This document shows, one piece after another, positions 41,824 to 51,076 of a DNA stretch of 64,000 nucleotides. How positions within the stretch are numbered: the stretch's first letter is position 1; each line of letters starts with the position of its first letter. The DNA comes from SIG480 sp045586595. GTDB lineage: Bacteria; Bacillota; Clostridia; Oscillospirales; JAAYXM01. The position numbers and the translations under genes are program-made. Location of the stretch: the NCBI GenBank assembly GCA_045586595.1, contig JAZNAQ010000035.1:16052-80051 (forward strand), in the 5' to 3' direction. The notes beneath the pieces are model-generated. The model searched no databases. It saw nothing but the letters and a program-made list of their open reading frames with translations, and had not been told where the DNA came from.

Positions 41824-41856
41824 AAAAGGCTTGTGTGAAATTCACACAAGCCTTTT
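41824..41856. terminator. Second hairpin after the GT2 gene
   Basis: 16-bp perfect inverted repeat AAAAGGCTTGTGTGAA and complement with a single central A (functional loop about 5). Flanking A/T runs would let it terminate in either direction. Confidence 0.6.
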
Positions 41857-42036
41857 ACGGCGGTGCAACTTAGGGATAAATTGTCTTAAAACACCATTTT
41901 TAGCACATAGCCGCACAAAAAACACTCTCTATCCGTCAGGATAACCTCGTATTTTTTGTTTGCTCTGTATCAAAAAATGGTAGTTTTAAGATGCCTTGCA
42001 GTTTTGAAATAGGAATTTCTCGTTAAAAGAAAGAAT
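41857..42036. other. Gene-free stretch with an imperfect inverted-repeat pair
   Basis: No open frame with a ribosome site was found between the GT2 gene and ftsH. The arms 41884-41901 and 41973-41991 are inverted copies of one another (18 of 19 positions, one extra base), 71 bases apart, with a small TATCC-GTCA-GGATA hairpin between. It could be a decayed or miniature mobile element, or a structured RNA; I see no transposase remnant. Confidence 0.5.
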
Positions 42037-42072
42037 AAAAATCAGGTAATACTGGCGTATTACCTGATTTTT
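42037..42072. terminator. Bidirectional terminator after ftsH
   Basis: 16-bp stem AAAAATCAGGTAATAC with complement around TGGC; T runs on both strands. It lies 64 bases beyond the ftsH stop. Confidence 0.75.
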
Positions 42073-42136
42073 TGATGCACTTTTAGCGGGAAATGTCAAT
42101 TCAAAACCAATTTAGTTCTAAGTTGCTCCGCCGTAT

Positions 42137-44047
42137 TTATTCGTTTTCTGTTTTATCTGATGGAATCTCTGCGTCCGGGATGGCATTTTCGCCGTCTTCG
42201 CGCTCAGGAACCTTCTCATCAAACAATGCGTAGAAGTCCTCTGCCTCCATGGTCTCCTTCTCAAGAAGGAACTTTGCAATCTCATGGAGCTTATCCATAT
42301 TGTCAGTGAGAATCTGCTCACAGCGCTTATACGCGCCCTCGACAATGGATCTAACCTCTTCGTCTATAACGCCTGCCATCTCTTCGGAGTAGGCACGCTT
42401 TTCGGCAAAATCGCGACCAAGGAACACCTCGTTGTTGTCAGAAGCAAAGCTTATCGGGCCGAGGCGGTCACTCATGCCGTACTTCGTAACCATATCTCTG
42501 GCAATACCGGATGCACGCTGAATATCGTTGGAAGCACCTGTTGAAATGTCATCAAGCACAAGCTTTTCTGCAACACGTCCACCAAGGAGCGAAACAATTT
42601 CTTCGTTCATGGCAGTCTTTGACTTTGTGTATACGTCCTCACGCGGGAGTGATATTGTATAGCCATTTGCCATACCGCGCGGAATTATTGAAATATGGTG
42701 TACCGGGTCCTGCGTCGGCAGGAACTTCATTGCAAGCGCATGGCCTGCCTCATGGTAAGCTACGAGCTTATTCTCGCGCTCACTTCTTACACGGTTTTTC
42801 TTTGCCGGGCCTGCGATTATCTTGAGCATTGACTTTTCTATATCGTCCTGCGTCATGCTCTTATCCCCGCGGCGGGCCGCAAGGAGAGCCGCTTCATTTA
42901 ATAGGTTTTCAAGATCTGCAGGGGTAAAGCCGCTTGTTGACTTTGCAACAGTCTTAAGGCTCACGTCGCTGCCAAGCTTCTTTGAGCGGGCGTGAATCTC
43001 GAGCACCTTTTCGCGGTCACGCATATCCGGAAGTCCAACATATACCTGACGGTCAAAGCGGCCGGGGCGCATGAGAGCAGGATCGAGTATATCGGGGCGG
43101 TTTGTCGCCGCAATGATAATAACGCCCTCGTTGTTGCCAAAGCCGTCCATCTCAACAAGGAGCTGGTTAAGGGTCTGCTCACGCTCGTCATGACCGCCGC
43201 CGTAACCTGCGCCGCGGTGACGACCTACAGCGTCAATTTCGTCGATGAATATTATAGCAGGAGCTGCTTTTTTTGCCTGCTCAAACAAGTCACGCACACG
43301 CGATGCGCCAACACCGACATACAGCTCAACAAAGTCTGAGCCTGATATAGAAAGGAACGGAACACCCGCCTCACCTGCAACCGCTTTAGCAATATATGTT
43401 TTACCTGTTCCCGGAGGGCCAACAAGAAGTACGCCCTTAGGGATTCTTGCGCCGATTTCCGTAAACTTCTTCGGGTCCTTTAAGAAATCGACAATTTCAG
43501 CAAGCTCGAGCTTTTCCTCCTCGGCACCTGCTACGTCGGCAAAGGTAACCTTTTTCTTCTCATCACGGCCATCCTTTGTGCGAGCTTTGCCAAAGCGCAT
43601 TGTTTTGCTCGCGCCGCCGTCGGCCTTATTGTACATGAAATACCACATAAGACCAATAACTACAAACACAAGCACATACGGCAGAAGCATCATCCACCAT
43701 GGGGTGCCCTCGTCGGGCAGGCGGTCATCGTCAGTAATTATACCGAGTGTGCGCTGCTCACGCAGAAGCTCACCAACATCAATTCTGAAATCTGCCCGTA
43801 TCTGCGGGTCTGAAAGGTCAAAATTGATTATCTCCTTCCCTGATGCAAGCGGGCGTTTGAGCTTCATGGTAAGCAGACCGCCGTCTATAACATATTGTTC
43901 TACGTTCTCTGCTTCAAACTGACGAATAACGTCAGCATATGTTATTTTTTCAACATTCCCACCTTCAAAAAGGAATGAAGCGACAGATACCAATATTGCT
44001 ATTATAAGTAAAAATAGCAGTATGTCGCGGGTGCTGTTTTTCTTCAA
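42137..44047 (-). CDS. ftsH: ATP-dependent zinc metalloprotease FtsH
   Basis: 636 residues. An N-terminal membrane helix, a roughly 100-residue external domain and a second helix (residues about 120-140) lead into an AAA domain with GPPGTGKTYIAKAVAG, FIDEIDAVGRHRG and the SRH segment TNRPDILDPALMRPGRFD. The M41 peptidase has the zinc motif HEAGHALAM. The acidic tail (EREDGENAIPDAE) is typical. FtsH degrades membrane and regulatory proteins. It ends the gdpP-rplI-dnaB-tilS-hpt-ftsH run, the canonical Firmicutes position after tilS-hpt. Confidence 0.97.
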   Translation of the reverse strand: MKKNSTRDILLFLLIIAILVSVASFLFEGGNVEKITYADVIRQFEAENVEQYVIDGGLLTMKLKRPLASGKEIINFDLSDPQIRADFRIDVGELLREQRTLGIITDDDRLPDEGTPWWMMLLPYVLVFVVIGLMWYFMYNKADGGASKTMRFGKARTKDGRDEKKKVTFADVAGAEEEKLELAEIVDFLKDPKKFTEIGARIPKGVLLVGPPGTGKTYIAKAVAGEAGVPFLSISGSDFVELYVGVGASRVRDLFEQAKKAAPAIIFIDEIDAVGRHRGAGYGGGHDEREQTLNQLLVEMDGFGNNEGVIIIAATNRPDILDPALMRPGRFDRQVYVGLPDMRDREKVLEIHARSKKLGSDVSLKTVAKSTSGFTPADLENLLNEAALLAARRGDKSMTQDDIEKSMLKIIAGPAKKNRVRSERENKLVAYHEAGHALAMKFLPTQDPVHHISIIPRGMANGYTISLPREDVYTKSKTAMNEEIVSLLGGRVAEKLVLDDISTGASNDIQRASGIARDMVTKYGMSDRLGPISFASDNNEVFLGRDFAEKRAYSEEMAGVIDEEVRSIVEGAYKRCEQILTDNMDKLHEIAKFLLEKETMEAEDFYALFDEKVPEREDGENAIPDAEIPSDKTENE

Positions 44048-44071
44048 GCGATGTCACATCCTTATTCTAAT

Positions 44072-44620
44072 TTATTTTTCGTATACTTCGCGCTTCAGCA
44101 CGCCTATATACGGAAGATTTCGGTATTTCTCGGCATAGTCAAGACCATAGCCTACAACAAACTCGTTCTCTATGTTGTAACCTATAAAGTCAGCCTCAAT
44201 TTCTACGCGGCGGCGCTCGTCCTTATTCAGAAACACACACAGCGCAACCGACCTCGCTCCTCTGCTCTTAAGCTCGGGGAGAAGGTTTGAAAGCGTAATG
44301 CCAGTGTCAAGAATGTCCTCGACAATTATGACGTCACGCCCGCAAATATCGGTATCCATGTCTTTTTTTATGCAGAGCTTTCCAGTACTCTCTGCACCTT
44401 TGCCGTAGCTTGAGACCTGCATAAAATCAATCTCACACGGAAAATCAAGCTCGCGTACAAGGTCTGCGGTAAATATGAGCGAGCCTTTCAATATACATAA
44501 TATAAGCGGATTTTTGCCTTCATATGCACACTTGAGCTGATTTGCCAAAGTTTTTACCTTTTCGGCAATTTCTTCTTTTGTAAATAAAACCTTTGCTATA
44601 TCGTTTTTCAAAATCCCCAC
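44072..44620 (-). CDS. hpt: Hypoxanthine phosphoribosyltransferase
   Basis: 182 residues, type I PRTase. The PRPP motif is VIIVEDILDTGITLSNLL, with the lobe segments PLILCILKGSLIFTADL and FMQVSSYGKG. It salvages hypoxanthine and guanine to IMP and GMP. It lies 3 bases after tilS. The first codon is GTG at 44620; a TTG three codons on (44611, giving MKNDIAKVL) is an alternative start. Confidence 0.95.
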   Translation of the reverse strand: MGILKNDIAKVLFTKEEIAEKVKTLANQLKCAYEGKNPLILCILKGSLIFTADLVRELDFPCEIDFMQVSSYGKGAESTGKLCIKKDMDTDICGRDVIIVEDILDTGITLSNLLPELKSRGARSVALCVFLNKDERRRVEIEADFIGYNIENEFVVGYGLDYAEKYRNLPYIGVLKREVYEK

Positions 44621-44623
44621 ACC

Positions 44624-45967
44624 CTAATCTATTCCTATAATAAAAACTTCACTATCGTCTTTTGGAAGATACCTTTCGTCCTGCCCTAAACCGAAAACTG
44701 CAAAAACCTTTTCATCATCTGCAATTACGGGGATTTCGTTTCTGAAGTTTTTAGGTATGCGTTTTTCTATAAATATCTTCTTAAGGCTCTTGTTCGGGCG
44801 CTTTACTGTTTTTATCTCATCGCCCTCTTGTCTGCTTCTTATTACCAAATCACCTTGTATTCTATCACACGCGATGATAAAAGTATTTACGGAATTATTA
44901 ATTTTTCCGACTTTTTCCTCTTTTTTCACAGAGACAGTGTGTTCGCCGTAATTAAAGTCGCCTTCAGCGAGCTTTATTGGCAAAAGCTCTATTGTCTCTG
45001 TTTTTTTCTCAAACACAACATTCTCATATTCGCAGCGGACACAAAGCCCCTCGGGTAGATCTATTGACTTTGACGGAAACCTACCTTCGCACAGCTGCCG
45101 TATATCGGATATATGGCAAAACTCAAGCGTATACTCCGAAACACCGAGTGCTCGCTTTGCGAAAATCTCACACACACGCGCAAAGAGCGCATTGTGGATA
45201 CAAAACAGGTCTTGCCTTCTGCATGATATTGAGCTAAGTGCAATTTCTTCTGCCGCGTTGCGGGCAGCTTCTTCAAGAAACTGTGCTTCAGCCCTCAATA
45301 TTTTTGAGGATCGCGCAGCATTTTGGACTGCTCTTGGGTTTATCTCAACGAGGACCGGAACTGCTTGATGCCGTATTTTATTTCTCGAATAAACAGTATC
45401 AGCGTTTGTCTTATCTTCACAAAAGCCGATATTATTTTTTGAAATATAGCTTTCAATCTCTTCGCGCGACACTTCAATAATCGGGCGAATTATATCGTCA
45501 CGCACTGGGGGTATTCCGCAAATGCCGTCAATTCCGCCGCCGCGTGAGATGTTAAACAAAACCGTTTCGAGGTTGTCATTTGCGTTATGAGCGGTAGCAA
45601 TCTTCGCCGCACCAAACTCCTTCTTTGCACGGCGCAAAAAGTCATACCTTATGTTTCTCGCCGCAAGCTCAACCGACTGGCCGAGCTCTTTTGCCTTTGC
45701 CGCAACATCTGCCCGCTCGCATATAATCGGAATGCCGTAGCTCGCGCACTTCTCCTGAACAAAGGCCTCGTCATTCATCGCATCTTCTCCGCGAAGCATA
45801 TGGTTAAGATGCGCTGCACAGACTGTAATGCCGAGCCGCTCCGAGTTCTTTACAAGCACATCCAAAAGTGCTGACGAGTCTGCCCCGCCGGAAAGCGCGC
45901 AGAGCACGCGCTCACCCCGAAGAAGCATGTTATTCTCTTCTATTGTCTTTAAAATCTTAGTAACCAT
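44624..45967 (-). CDS. tilS: tRNA(Ile)-lysidine synthase
   Basis: 447 residues. The PP-loop ATP pyrophosphatase motif is LCALSGGADSSALLDVL, followed by AAHLNHMLRGEDA and ATAHNANDNLETVLFN. The C-terminal substrate-binding domain ends with KSLKKIFIEKRIPKNFRN. The enzyme converts C34 of the AUA-reading tRNA-Ile to lysidine. The ATG at 45967 lies inside the end of dnaB (11-base overlap); a TTG at 45979 is less likely. Confidence 0.95.
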   Translation of the reverse strand: MVTKILKTIEENNMLLRGERVLCALSGGADSSALLDVLVKNSERLGITVCAAHLNHMLRGEDAMNDEAFVQEKCASYGIPIICERADVAAKAKELGQSVELAARNIRYDFLRRAKKEFGAAKIATAHNANDNLETVLFNISRGGGIDGICGIPPVRDDIIRPIIEVSREEIESYISKNNIGFCEDKTNADTVYSRNKIRHQAVPVLVEINPRAVQNAARSSKILRAEAQFLEEAARNAAEEIALSSISCRRQDLFCIHNALFARVCEIFAKRALGVSEYTLEFCHISDIRQLCEGRFPSKSIDLPEGLCVRCEYENVVFEKKTETIELLPIKLAEGDFNYGEHTVSVKKEEKVGKINNSVNTFIIACDRIQGDLVIRSRQEGDEIKTVKRPNKSLKKIFIEKRIPKNFRNEIPVIADDEKVFAVFGLGQDERYLPKDDSEVFIIGID

Positions 45968-47270
45968 GTGAATTATCAATAGACGTGAATTTTGTATACT
46001 TTCCGTCCCAATGCAGGTCTATATCTCCCGTACTGCCGTGGCGGTTCTTCTCAATGAGAAGTTTAACCGTTTCAGGAGTTTCGGGGTTTTCTCTGTACAA
46101 AATCATAACAACGTCTGCGTCCTGCTCAATCGCACCAGATTCACGAAGGTCCGAAAGGCGCGGGCGGCGCTCCTGCTTATCACTGCTTCGAGATAGCTGC
46201 GAAAGGCAGAGTATCGGTACATTTAAGTCTTTCGCCATGATTTTGAGTGCACGCGAAATTGCCGCGACCTCATTTGCGCGAGTGTCACTGCGAACACCAG
46301 ACTGCACAAGCTGAAGATAGTCGATTATAACAAGGCCTATATCCTCATTGAGTCTGCGGCATTTCGCCTTCATCTCACTTACGGTTATGCCGGTAGCATC
46401 TGCAAGATAAATCTTTGTGTTTGCAAGAGTCTCTGACGCGTGTGCGATTGCTACCCACTCATCCTCACTGAGCATGCCGGTGCGAAGCTTTCTTGAATCT
46501 ATAAGCGCCTCACCCGCAATCAGGCGCAGGGCAAGCTGCTCATTCGACATTTCTAGAGAGAATACAACAACTGCCTTACCGGAAGACTTTGCAGCATTCG
46601 CACATATATTAAGCGCAAAGCTTGTTTTACCGACACCGGTGTTTGCCGCAAGAATTATAAAGTCTGAGTCGTTAAGCCCGGACAGGAATGTATCTACAGA
46701 CGAAAAGCCTGTCGGGACTCCGGGTAGTTTACCCGCATTCTTGGCGAGGTTTCCGAGATGGGCATATGTATTCTCCAAAACATCGCGTATCGGAGAAATC
46801 CCCTTACTCTTTTTCTCGCTTCTTATCTCATATATCTTCTGCTCAGCAAACTCAACGACATAATCGGCCTCGCCCTCACCCGACGCTATTACCTCATGTA
46901 TCTCAGCGGTTGTTTCGTCAAGATTTCTGAGCACAGCTTTATCGCGCACTATCTTTATGTACTGCGCTACATTCACCGCCGTCGGCGTAATATCCAAAAG
47001 CTTTAGAATATACGCTCTGCCGCCTGCCGCGTCAAGAGAGCCGCGAACTGTCAGCTTATCAATAACTGTGACCGGGTCTATCGTTTCATTGAGTGTAAAC
47101 ATACTCTGTATCGCTTCAAAAATCGCCTTATTCTGTGATATATAAAAATCCTCTGTACGAAGATGCTCCATTACCTCCGGAACACAGCGAGGATCTAAGA
47201 GCATTGAGCCGAGCTCCGACTGCTCCGCCTCTACATTGTGCGGAAGTCTTGCCCCAATAAGCTCGTCCAT
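45957..47270 (-). CDS. dnaB: Replicative DNA helicase DnaB
   Basis: 437 residues. An N-terminal helical domain (MDELIGARLPHNVEAEQSEL) is followed by a RecA-like ATPase with Walker A AANTGVGKTSFALN, GLVIIDYLQLVQS (Walker B/H3) and the LSDLRESGAIEQDADVV segment; the C-terminal arginine finger region is NRHGSTGDIDL. The hexamer unwinds the chromosome fork. It follows rplI by 44 bases. No intein interrupts the gene. Confidence 0.97.
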   Translation of the reverse strand: MDELIGARLPHNVEAEQSELGSMLLDPRCVPEVMEHLRTEDFYISQNKAIFEAIQSMFTLNETIDPVTVIDKLTVRGSLDAAGGRAYILKLLDITPTAVNVAQYIKIVRDKAVLRNLDETTAEIHEVIASGEGEADYVVEFAEQKIYEIRSEKKSKGISPIRDVLENTYAHLGNLAKNAGKLPGVPTGFSSVDTFLSGLNDSDFIILAANTGVGKTSFALNICANAAKSSGKAVVVFSLEMSNEQLALRLIAGEALIDSRKLRTGMLSEDEWVAIAHASETLANTKIYLADATGITVSEMKAKCRRLNEDIGLVIIDYLQLVQSGVRSDTRANEVAAISRALKIMAKDLNVPILCLSQLSRSSDKQERRPRLSDLRESGAIEQDADVVMILYRENPETPETVKLLIEKNRHGSTGDIDLHWDGKYTKFTSIDNSHGY

Positions 47271-47314
47271 AGCATTTCCTCCCTAAGGCAACATGCCGTT
47301 TTTTAGTGCAGAAA

Positions 47315-47761
47315 TTACGCTTCTTTTACCATCACGCGAAGCTTCCCGCTAACTTCGGGGTAAAGCTTTGCCTTTACCTCATATGTGCCGAACTGCTTGA
47401 TATTTTCATCAAGCACTATTTTGTGGCGGTCAATCTCAATTTTGTGCTGAGCTTTGAGCGCATCTGAAATATCAGCCGCAGTTATTGAGCCAAAAAGTCT
47501 GCCGTTTGCTCCTGCCTTTGCAGTAATTTCAACTACCTTTTCGCGAAGCTCCTCAGCAAGTTCCTGTGCCGCCGCTTTTTCGCGGGCGAGCCTTGCAAGC
47601 TCTGCCTCTTCTTTAAGCTTTGCAGTATTTAAGTTATCTGCTGTTGCTTCTTTTGCAAGATTCTTAGGGAAAAGAAAGTTTCTTGCATATCCGTCAGAAA
47701 CAGTGACTATCTGTCCTTTCTTACCCTTGCCCTTAACATCTGCATTTAGAATTACTTTCAC
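47315..47761 (-). CDS. rplI: 50S ribosomal protein L9
   Basis: 148 residues. The N-terminal signature is MKVILNADVKGKGKKGQIVT with DGYARNFLFPKNLA; a long central helix and a C-terminal domain (AADISDALKAQHKIEIDRHK) complete it. It starts with GTG after GGAGG, 17 bases after the gdpP stop. Confidence 0.97.
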   Translation of the reverse strand: MKVILNADVKGKGKKGQIVTVSDGYARNFLFPKNLAKEATADNLNTAKLKEEAELARLAREKAAAQELAEELREKVVEITAKAGANGRLFGSITAADISDALKAQHKIEIDRHKIVLDENIKQFGTYEVKAKLYPEVSGKLRVMVKEA

Positions 47762-47778
47762 TTTGTTTTACCTCCATA

Positions 47779-49761
47779 TTAACCGAGAACATCATCAATA
47801 GCACTTGTAAGCTCGTCTGATACCTCGTCTAACTTTTTATTTGTAACCTGTGCGCCAGCAGTGTCAAAATGACCTCCGCCGCCAAGCTTTTCAAGGATTA
47901 CCTGTACGTTTATCTCACCGAGAGAGCGCGCAGACACTATTACGCTATCTGGTTCACGGTAAAGCACAAACGATGCCTGAACACCGCGAATTGAGAGCAG
48001 CTCATCTGCTGCCTGTGCCGCAATCTTTCGTGTGCTTGTTCCGTTATACTCAACTATCGCAACCTTGTCGCGATACATACGCGCAAGTTTTACCATCTCG
48101 GCGCGTTTTACATAGGTTTCTATGTCGTCCTGGAGTATGCGTTTAAGCTCTGTGGTGTCTGCCCCTGCGCGGCGCAAGTATGCCGCCGCCTCAAAGGTTC
48201 GTACACCCGTTTTCATCGTGAACTTCTTGGTGTCTATAACGATACCCGACAAAATCGCTTCTGCCTCAGCGTGAAGGATGTCACGGGTTTCTACTATATA
48301 CTGCAGAAGCTCCGTTACAAGCTCACAGGTGCTTGAGGCATACGGCTCGTGGAAATTAAGCACCGCACCGTCTATATAGTCCGTTCCTCGTCGGTGATGG
48401 TCGATAACCGCTATTTTGTTTGCTGATTCAAGCAAGGTCTCCGACTCAACCACAGACTTTCTGTTTGTATCTACTACTACAACAAGCGTGTCGCTGTCCG
48501 CCTCAATAAGCGCATCCTCAGCGCTTATAAAAGCCCCGTCGTACTCTTGTTCTGCGCGAATTTTCTTAACGAGGGCATCTGCGCTTGCCTTCTGCCCTAT
48601 TATAATGGATGCGCTCTTTCCTATTTTTCTTGCTATACACGCAATTCCGACCGCCGCACCGATGCTGTCGTTATCCGCGTTCTTGTGCCCCATTATCATA
48701 ACGCCGGAGCTATCGCGGATAAGGCCTGCAAGTGCGTTTGCCATAACGCGCGACTTTACCTTTGTTCTTTTCTCGAGCTCTTGGGAACGCCCACCGAAAA
48801 ACTCAAAATTGTATTTATTGCGTATAACAGCCTGGTCGCCGCCGCGAGAAAGCGCCATATCTATAGCAAGGCGGGCATTGCGGTGATTTTCTTTAAAGCT
48901 TTGGCCGTCCTTGCCGATACCTATACTGAGAGTTACCTTTATGCCGTTCTTACTCTCAATTTCACGCACCGAGTCAAGTATTGCAAACCGCGATGCAGTG
49001 TACTCCTCAAGGTGGCACTGTTCAAAAATGTATATATATTTATCTCGCTCATATTTTATGAATATGCCGTTTGCCGGAGCTGTCCACCCCGCGAGCTTTT
49101 TATCAACCTCAGCAACTATCATTGAACGCTCTGCGTCGTTTAATCCGTTCATAATCTCGGCATAGTTGTCAATCATAATAACCGAAACTGTCTGAAGTGC
49201 GTTTTCAAACTGAGTTATGCTTCTTGAGTATTCTGTAATGTCAAGCCAATACAGCGTCGCAAGCACTGCACCTTTTTCAGCCTCGTCACTTCTGAAAAGG
49301 TTTCCGTACACACGGTAAATCTTATCGCTTATCTCGACCTCATGGGGGCATTCGTTCTTCCCTTCTATTATCCAGCCAATCTCAAATTCCGGGATAAGGT
49401 CAAAAAGGTGTTGTTCGAAAATATGCTCACGGGCGTCTACCATTTCCTCAAAAGCTGAATTTGCCCATATGAGCTCGTTTGTGTCAAGCTTTATAACAGC
49501 CGTAGCCATAGGGAAGTTTACGGTTGAATCTTTATTTGCACGGTTTATATCCGTCATTGTTTCTTCTATATATTTGCGAACTTCTTTTGCGCGCTTTTTC
49601 GAAGCCAACGCAAAAATTATATATACTGCCGCACACAGCACAAGCTCAACTATTGCTACGCGTATGTCTGCAACAAAAAACGATGCTACAGAAAACAAGA
49701 ACAGCATAACAAAACACAGGCGAAACCTCGGCTCAAGCGCCTTGAAAAAATGCTTGTTCAT
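47779..49761 (-). CDS. gdpP: GdpP-type cyclic di-AMP phosphodiesterase (DHH family)
   Basis: 660 residues. Two N-terminal membrane helices are followed by a PAS-like domain (about 60-160), a degenerate GGDEF domain (ITLSIGIGKDG then SRGGDQAVI) and a catalytic DHH domain. The DHH motifs are MIMGHKNADNDSIGAAVG, LVVVVDTNRKS and VIDHHRRGTDY; a DHHA1 domain with EKLGGGGHFDTAGAQV ends the protein. GdpP hydrolyses c-di-AMP to pApA and affects cell-wall stress and potassium balance. The start is set at 49761, where AAGGA lies about 11 bases before; the 49794 and 49773 starts give the same frame. Confidence 0.93.
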   Translation of the reverse strand: MNKHFFKALEPRFRLCFVMLFLFSVASFFVADIRVAIVELVLCAAVYIIFALASKKRAKEVRKYIEETMTDINRANKDSTVNFPMATAVIKLDTNELIWANSAFEEMVDAREHIFEQHLFDLIPEFEIGWIIEGKNECPHEVEISDKIYRVYGNLFRSDEAEKGAVLATLYWLDITEYSRSITQFENALQTVSVIMIDNYAEIMNGLNDAERSMIVAEVDKKLAGWTAPANGIFIKYERDKYIYIFEQCHLEEYTASRFAILDSVREIESKNGIKVTLSIGIGKDGQSFKENHRNARLAIDMALSRGGDQAVIRNKYNFEFFGGRSQELEKRTKVKSRVMANALAGLIRDSSGVMIMGHKNADNDSIGAAVGIACIARKIGKSASIIIGQKASADALVKKIRAEQEYDGAFISAEDALIEADSDTLVVVVDTNRKSVVESETLLESANKIAVIDHHRRGTDYIDGAVLNFHEPYASSTCELVTELLQYIVETRDILHAEAEAILSGIVIDTKKFTMKTGVRTFEAAAYLRRAGADTTELKRILQDDIETYVKRAEMVKLARMYRDKVAIVEYNGTSTRKIAAQAADELLSIRGVQASFVLYREPDSVIVSARSLGEINVQVILEKLGGGGHFDTAGAQVTNKKLDEVSDELTSAIDDVLG

Positions 49762-49810
49762 TTGTCGGCACATCCTTTCACTAAAAAATGACAAAACTGT
49801 TGTATAGTAT

Positions 49811-49839
49811 AGTATATCACAAACATTTCATAATGTCTA
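49811..49839 (-). promoter_or_regulatory. Sigma-A-type promoter of the gdpP-rplI-dnaB operon
   Basis: Minus strand: TAGACA (49839-49834), 17-base spacer, TATACT (49816-49811). Confidence 0.55.
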
Positions 49840-49875
49840 TTTAATATGTATAAATTTTTAATTTTAGCAAAAAGC

Positions 49876-49904
49876 TTTACCTTTTATCCAATCAGTGGTA
49901 AACT
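49876..49904 (+). promoter_or_regulatory. Candidate promoter of the rodA-like gene
   Basis: TTTACC, 17-base spacer, TAAACT; each hexamer matches consensus at four positions. Confidence 0.4.
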
Positions 49905-49936
49905 TATATCAAAAGACACAAAAGGGAGGCGGTCGC

Positions 49937-51064
49937 TTGTCAGGTATCTTACGCTCAATGAGAAACTTTTTCCGCCAGATTGACCTAAAGCTTCTTGCCG
50001 TTGCGCTTGCAGCATCGGTCTTCGGCATTATTCTGATAGCCAGCGCAACCCAGAGCATGGGCAGCTCAAGCTACATCAAAGTACAGCTTGCCGCAACTGT
50101 GGTCGGCATACTGCTTTATCTTATGCTGTCTTGGCTTGACCTTGACTCGGTAAGTTCGTGGTGGAAATATGTATATATTGCAAATCTCCTGCTTATATGC
50201 TCTCTCATTTTTTTCGGAACCGGCAGTGAGCAGACGGGCAACCGCGCATGGATTCGCTTCGGTTCTATAGGCATACAACCCGCAGAGTTGGGTAAAATTC
50301 TTTTCATTGTAGCATTTGCTGGGCATATCAACTCGCTTCACGACAGGCTCGACTCGCCTTTCTCTGTTATTATTCTCGGAATACACGCGCTTATTCCAAT
50401 AGGCCTTATATACGTCGTTTCCTCTGACCTCGGCTCTGCACTCGTATATATTGTCATATTTATTGTTATGATGTTCTGCGCAGGAATAAAGCTCCGCTGG
50501 TTTGCCGGCGCATTTCTCGCACTCGGTGCAGCCTCTCCCCTTATATGGAAATTCTTTCTGCGAGAAGACCAGAAAATGCGTGTTCTTGTAGTCTTTAACC
50601 CTGAGCTCGACCCATTAGGGCGTGGGTATCACGCTATACAGAGCAAAATTGCAATAGGCTCAGGTCAATTATTAGGCCGTGGGCTAGGAGAAGGGACGCA
50701 AACCCAGCTCGGGTATCTGCCCGCCAAACAGACCGACTTTATTTTTTCTGTTGCGGGCGAAGAACTCGGCTTTGTCGGGTGTGTTTTAATAATCATAATC
50801 CTCGGCCTTGTAATTGCTCGATGTGTTTCCATGACAATGCGCTCATCGTCACTTTCATCGCATTTGATTTGCGCCGGCGTTTCGGCAATGCTCATAGCTC
50901 AGACGATTGAAAACATCGGTATGTGCACAGGTCTAATGCCGGTTATCGGCCTCACTCTCCCGCTCTTTTCCTATGGCGGTTCAAGCGTTCTCGCCGTTTA
51001 TATGGCACTCGGGCTTATAAGCTCTGCACGCATGCGCGCTGTTCCCTCACGTCTTTCAAACTAA
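49937..51064 (+). CDS. rodA: RodA/FtsW family peptidoglycan polymerase (SEDS)
   Basis: 375 residues, about ten membrane helices. SEDS signatures include TGNRAWIRFGSIGIQPAELG, SDLGSALVY, GLGEGTQTQLGYLPAKQTDF and FSVAGEELGFVG, ending with GLTLPLFSYGGSS. RodA-type proteins polymerise lipid II for elongation with a class B PBP. The TTG at 49937 follows GGGAGG by seven bases; an upstream in-frame GTG is inside that site region. The RodA rather than FtsW call rests on overall sequence, not on neighbours. Confidence 0.9.
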   Translation: MSGILRSMRNFFRQIDLKLLAVALAASVFGIILIASATQSMGSSSYIKVQLAATVVGILLYLMLSWLDLDSVSSWWKYVYIANLLLICSLIFFGTGSEQTGNRAWIRFGSIGIQPAELGKILFIVAFAGHINSLHDRLDSPFSVIILGIHALIPIGLIYVVSSDLGSALVYIVIFIVMMFCAGIKLRWFAGAFLALGAASPLIWKFFLREDQKMRVLVVFNPELDPLGRGYHAIQSKIAIGSGQLLGRGLGEGTQTQLGYLPAKQTDFIFSVAGEELGFVGCVLIIIILGLVIARCVSMTMRSSSLSSHLICAGVSAMLIAQTIENIGMCTGLMPVIGLTLPLFSYGGSSVLAVYMALGLISSARMRAVPSRLSN

Positions 51065-51076
51065 GGAGTTATAAAT

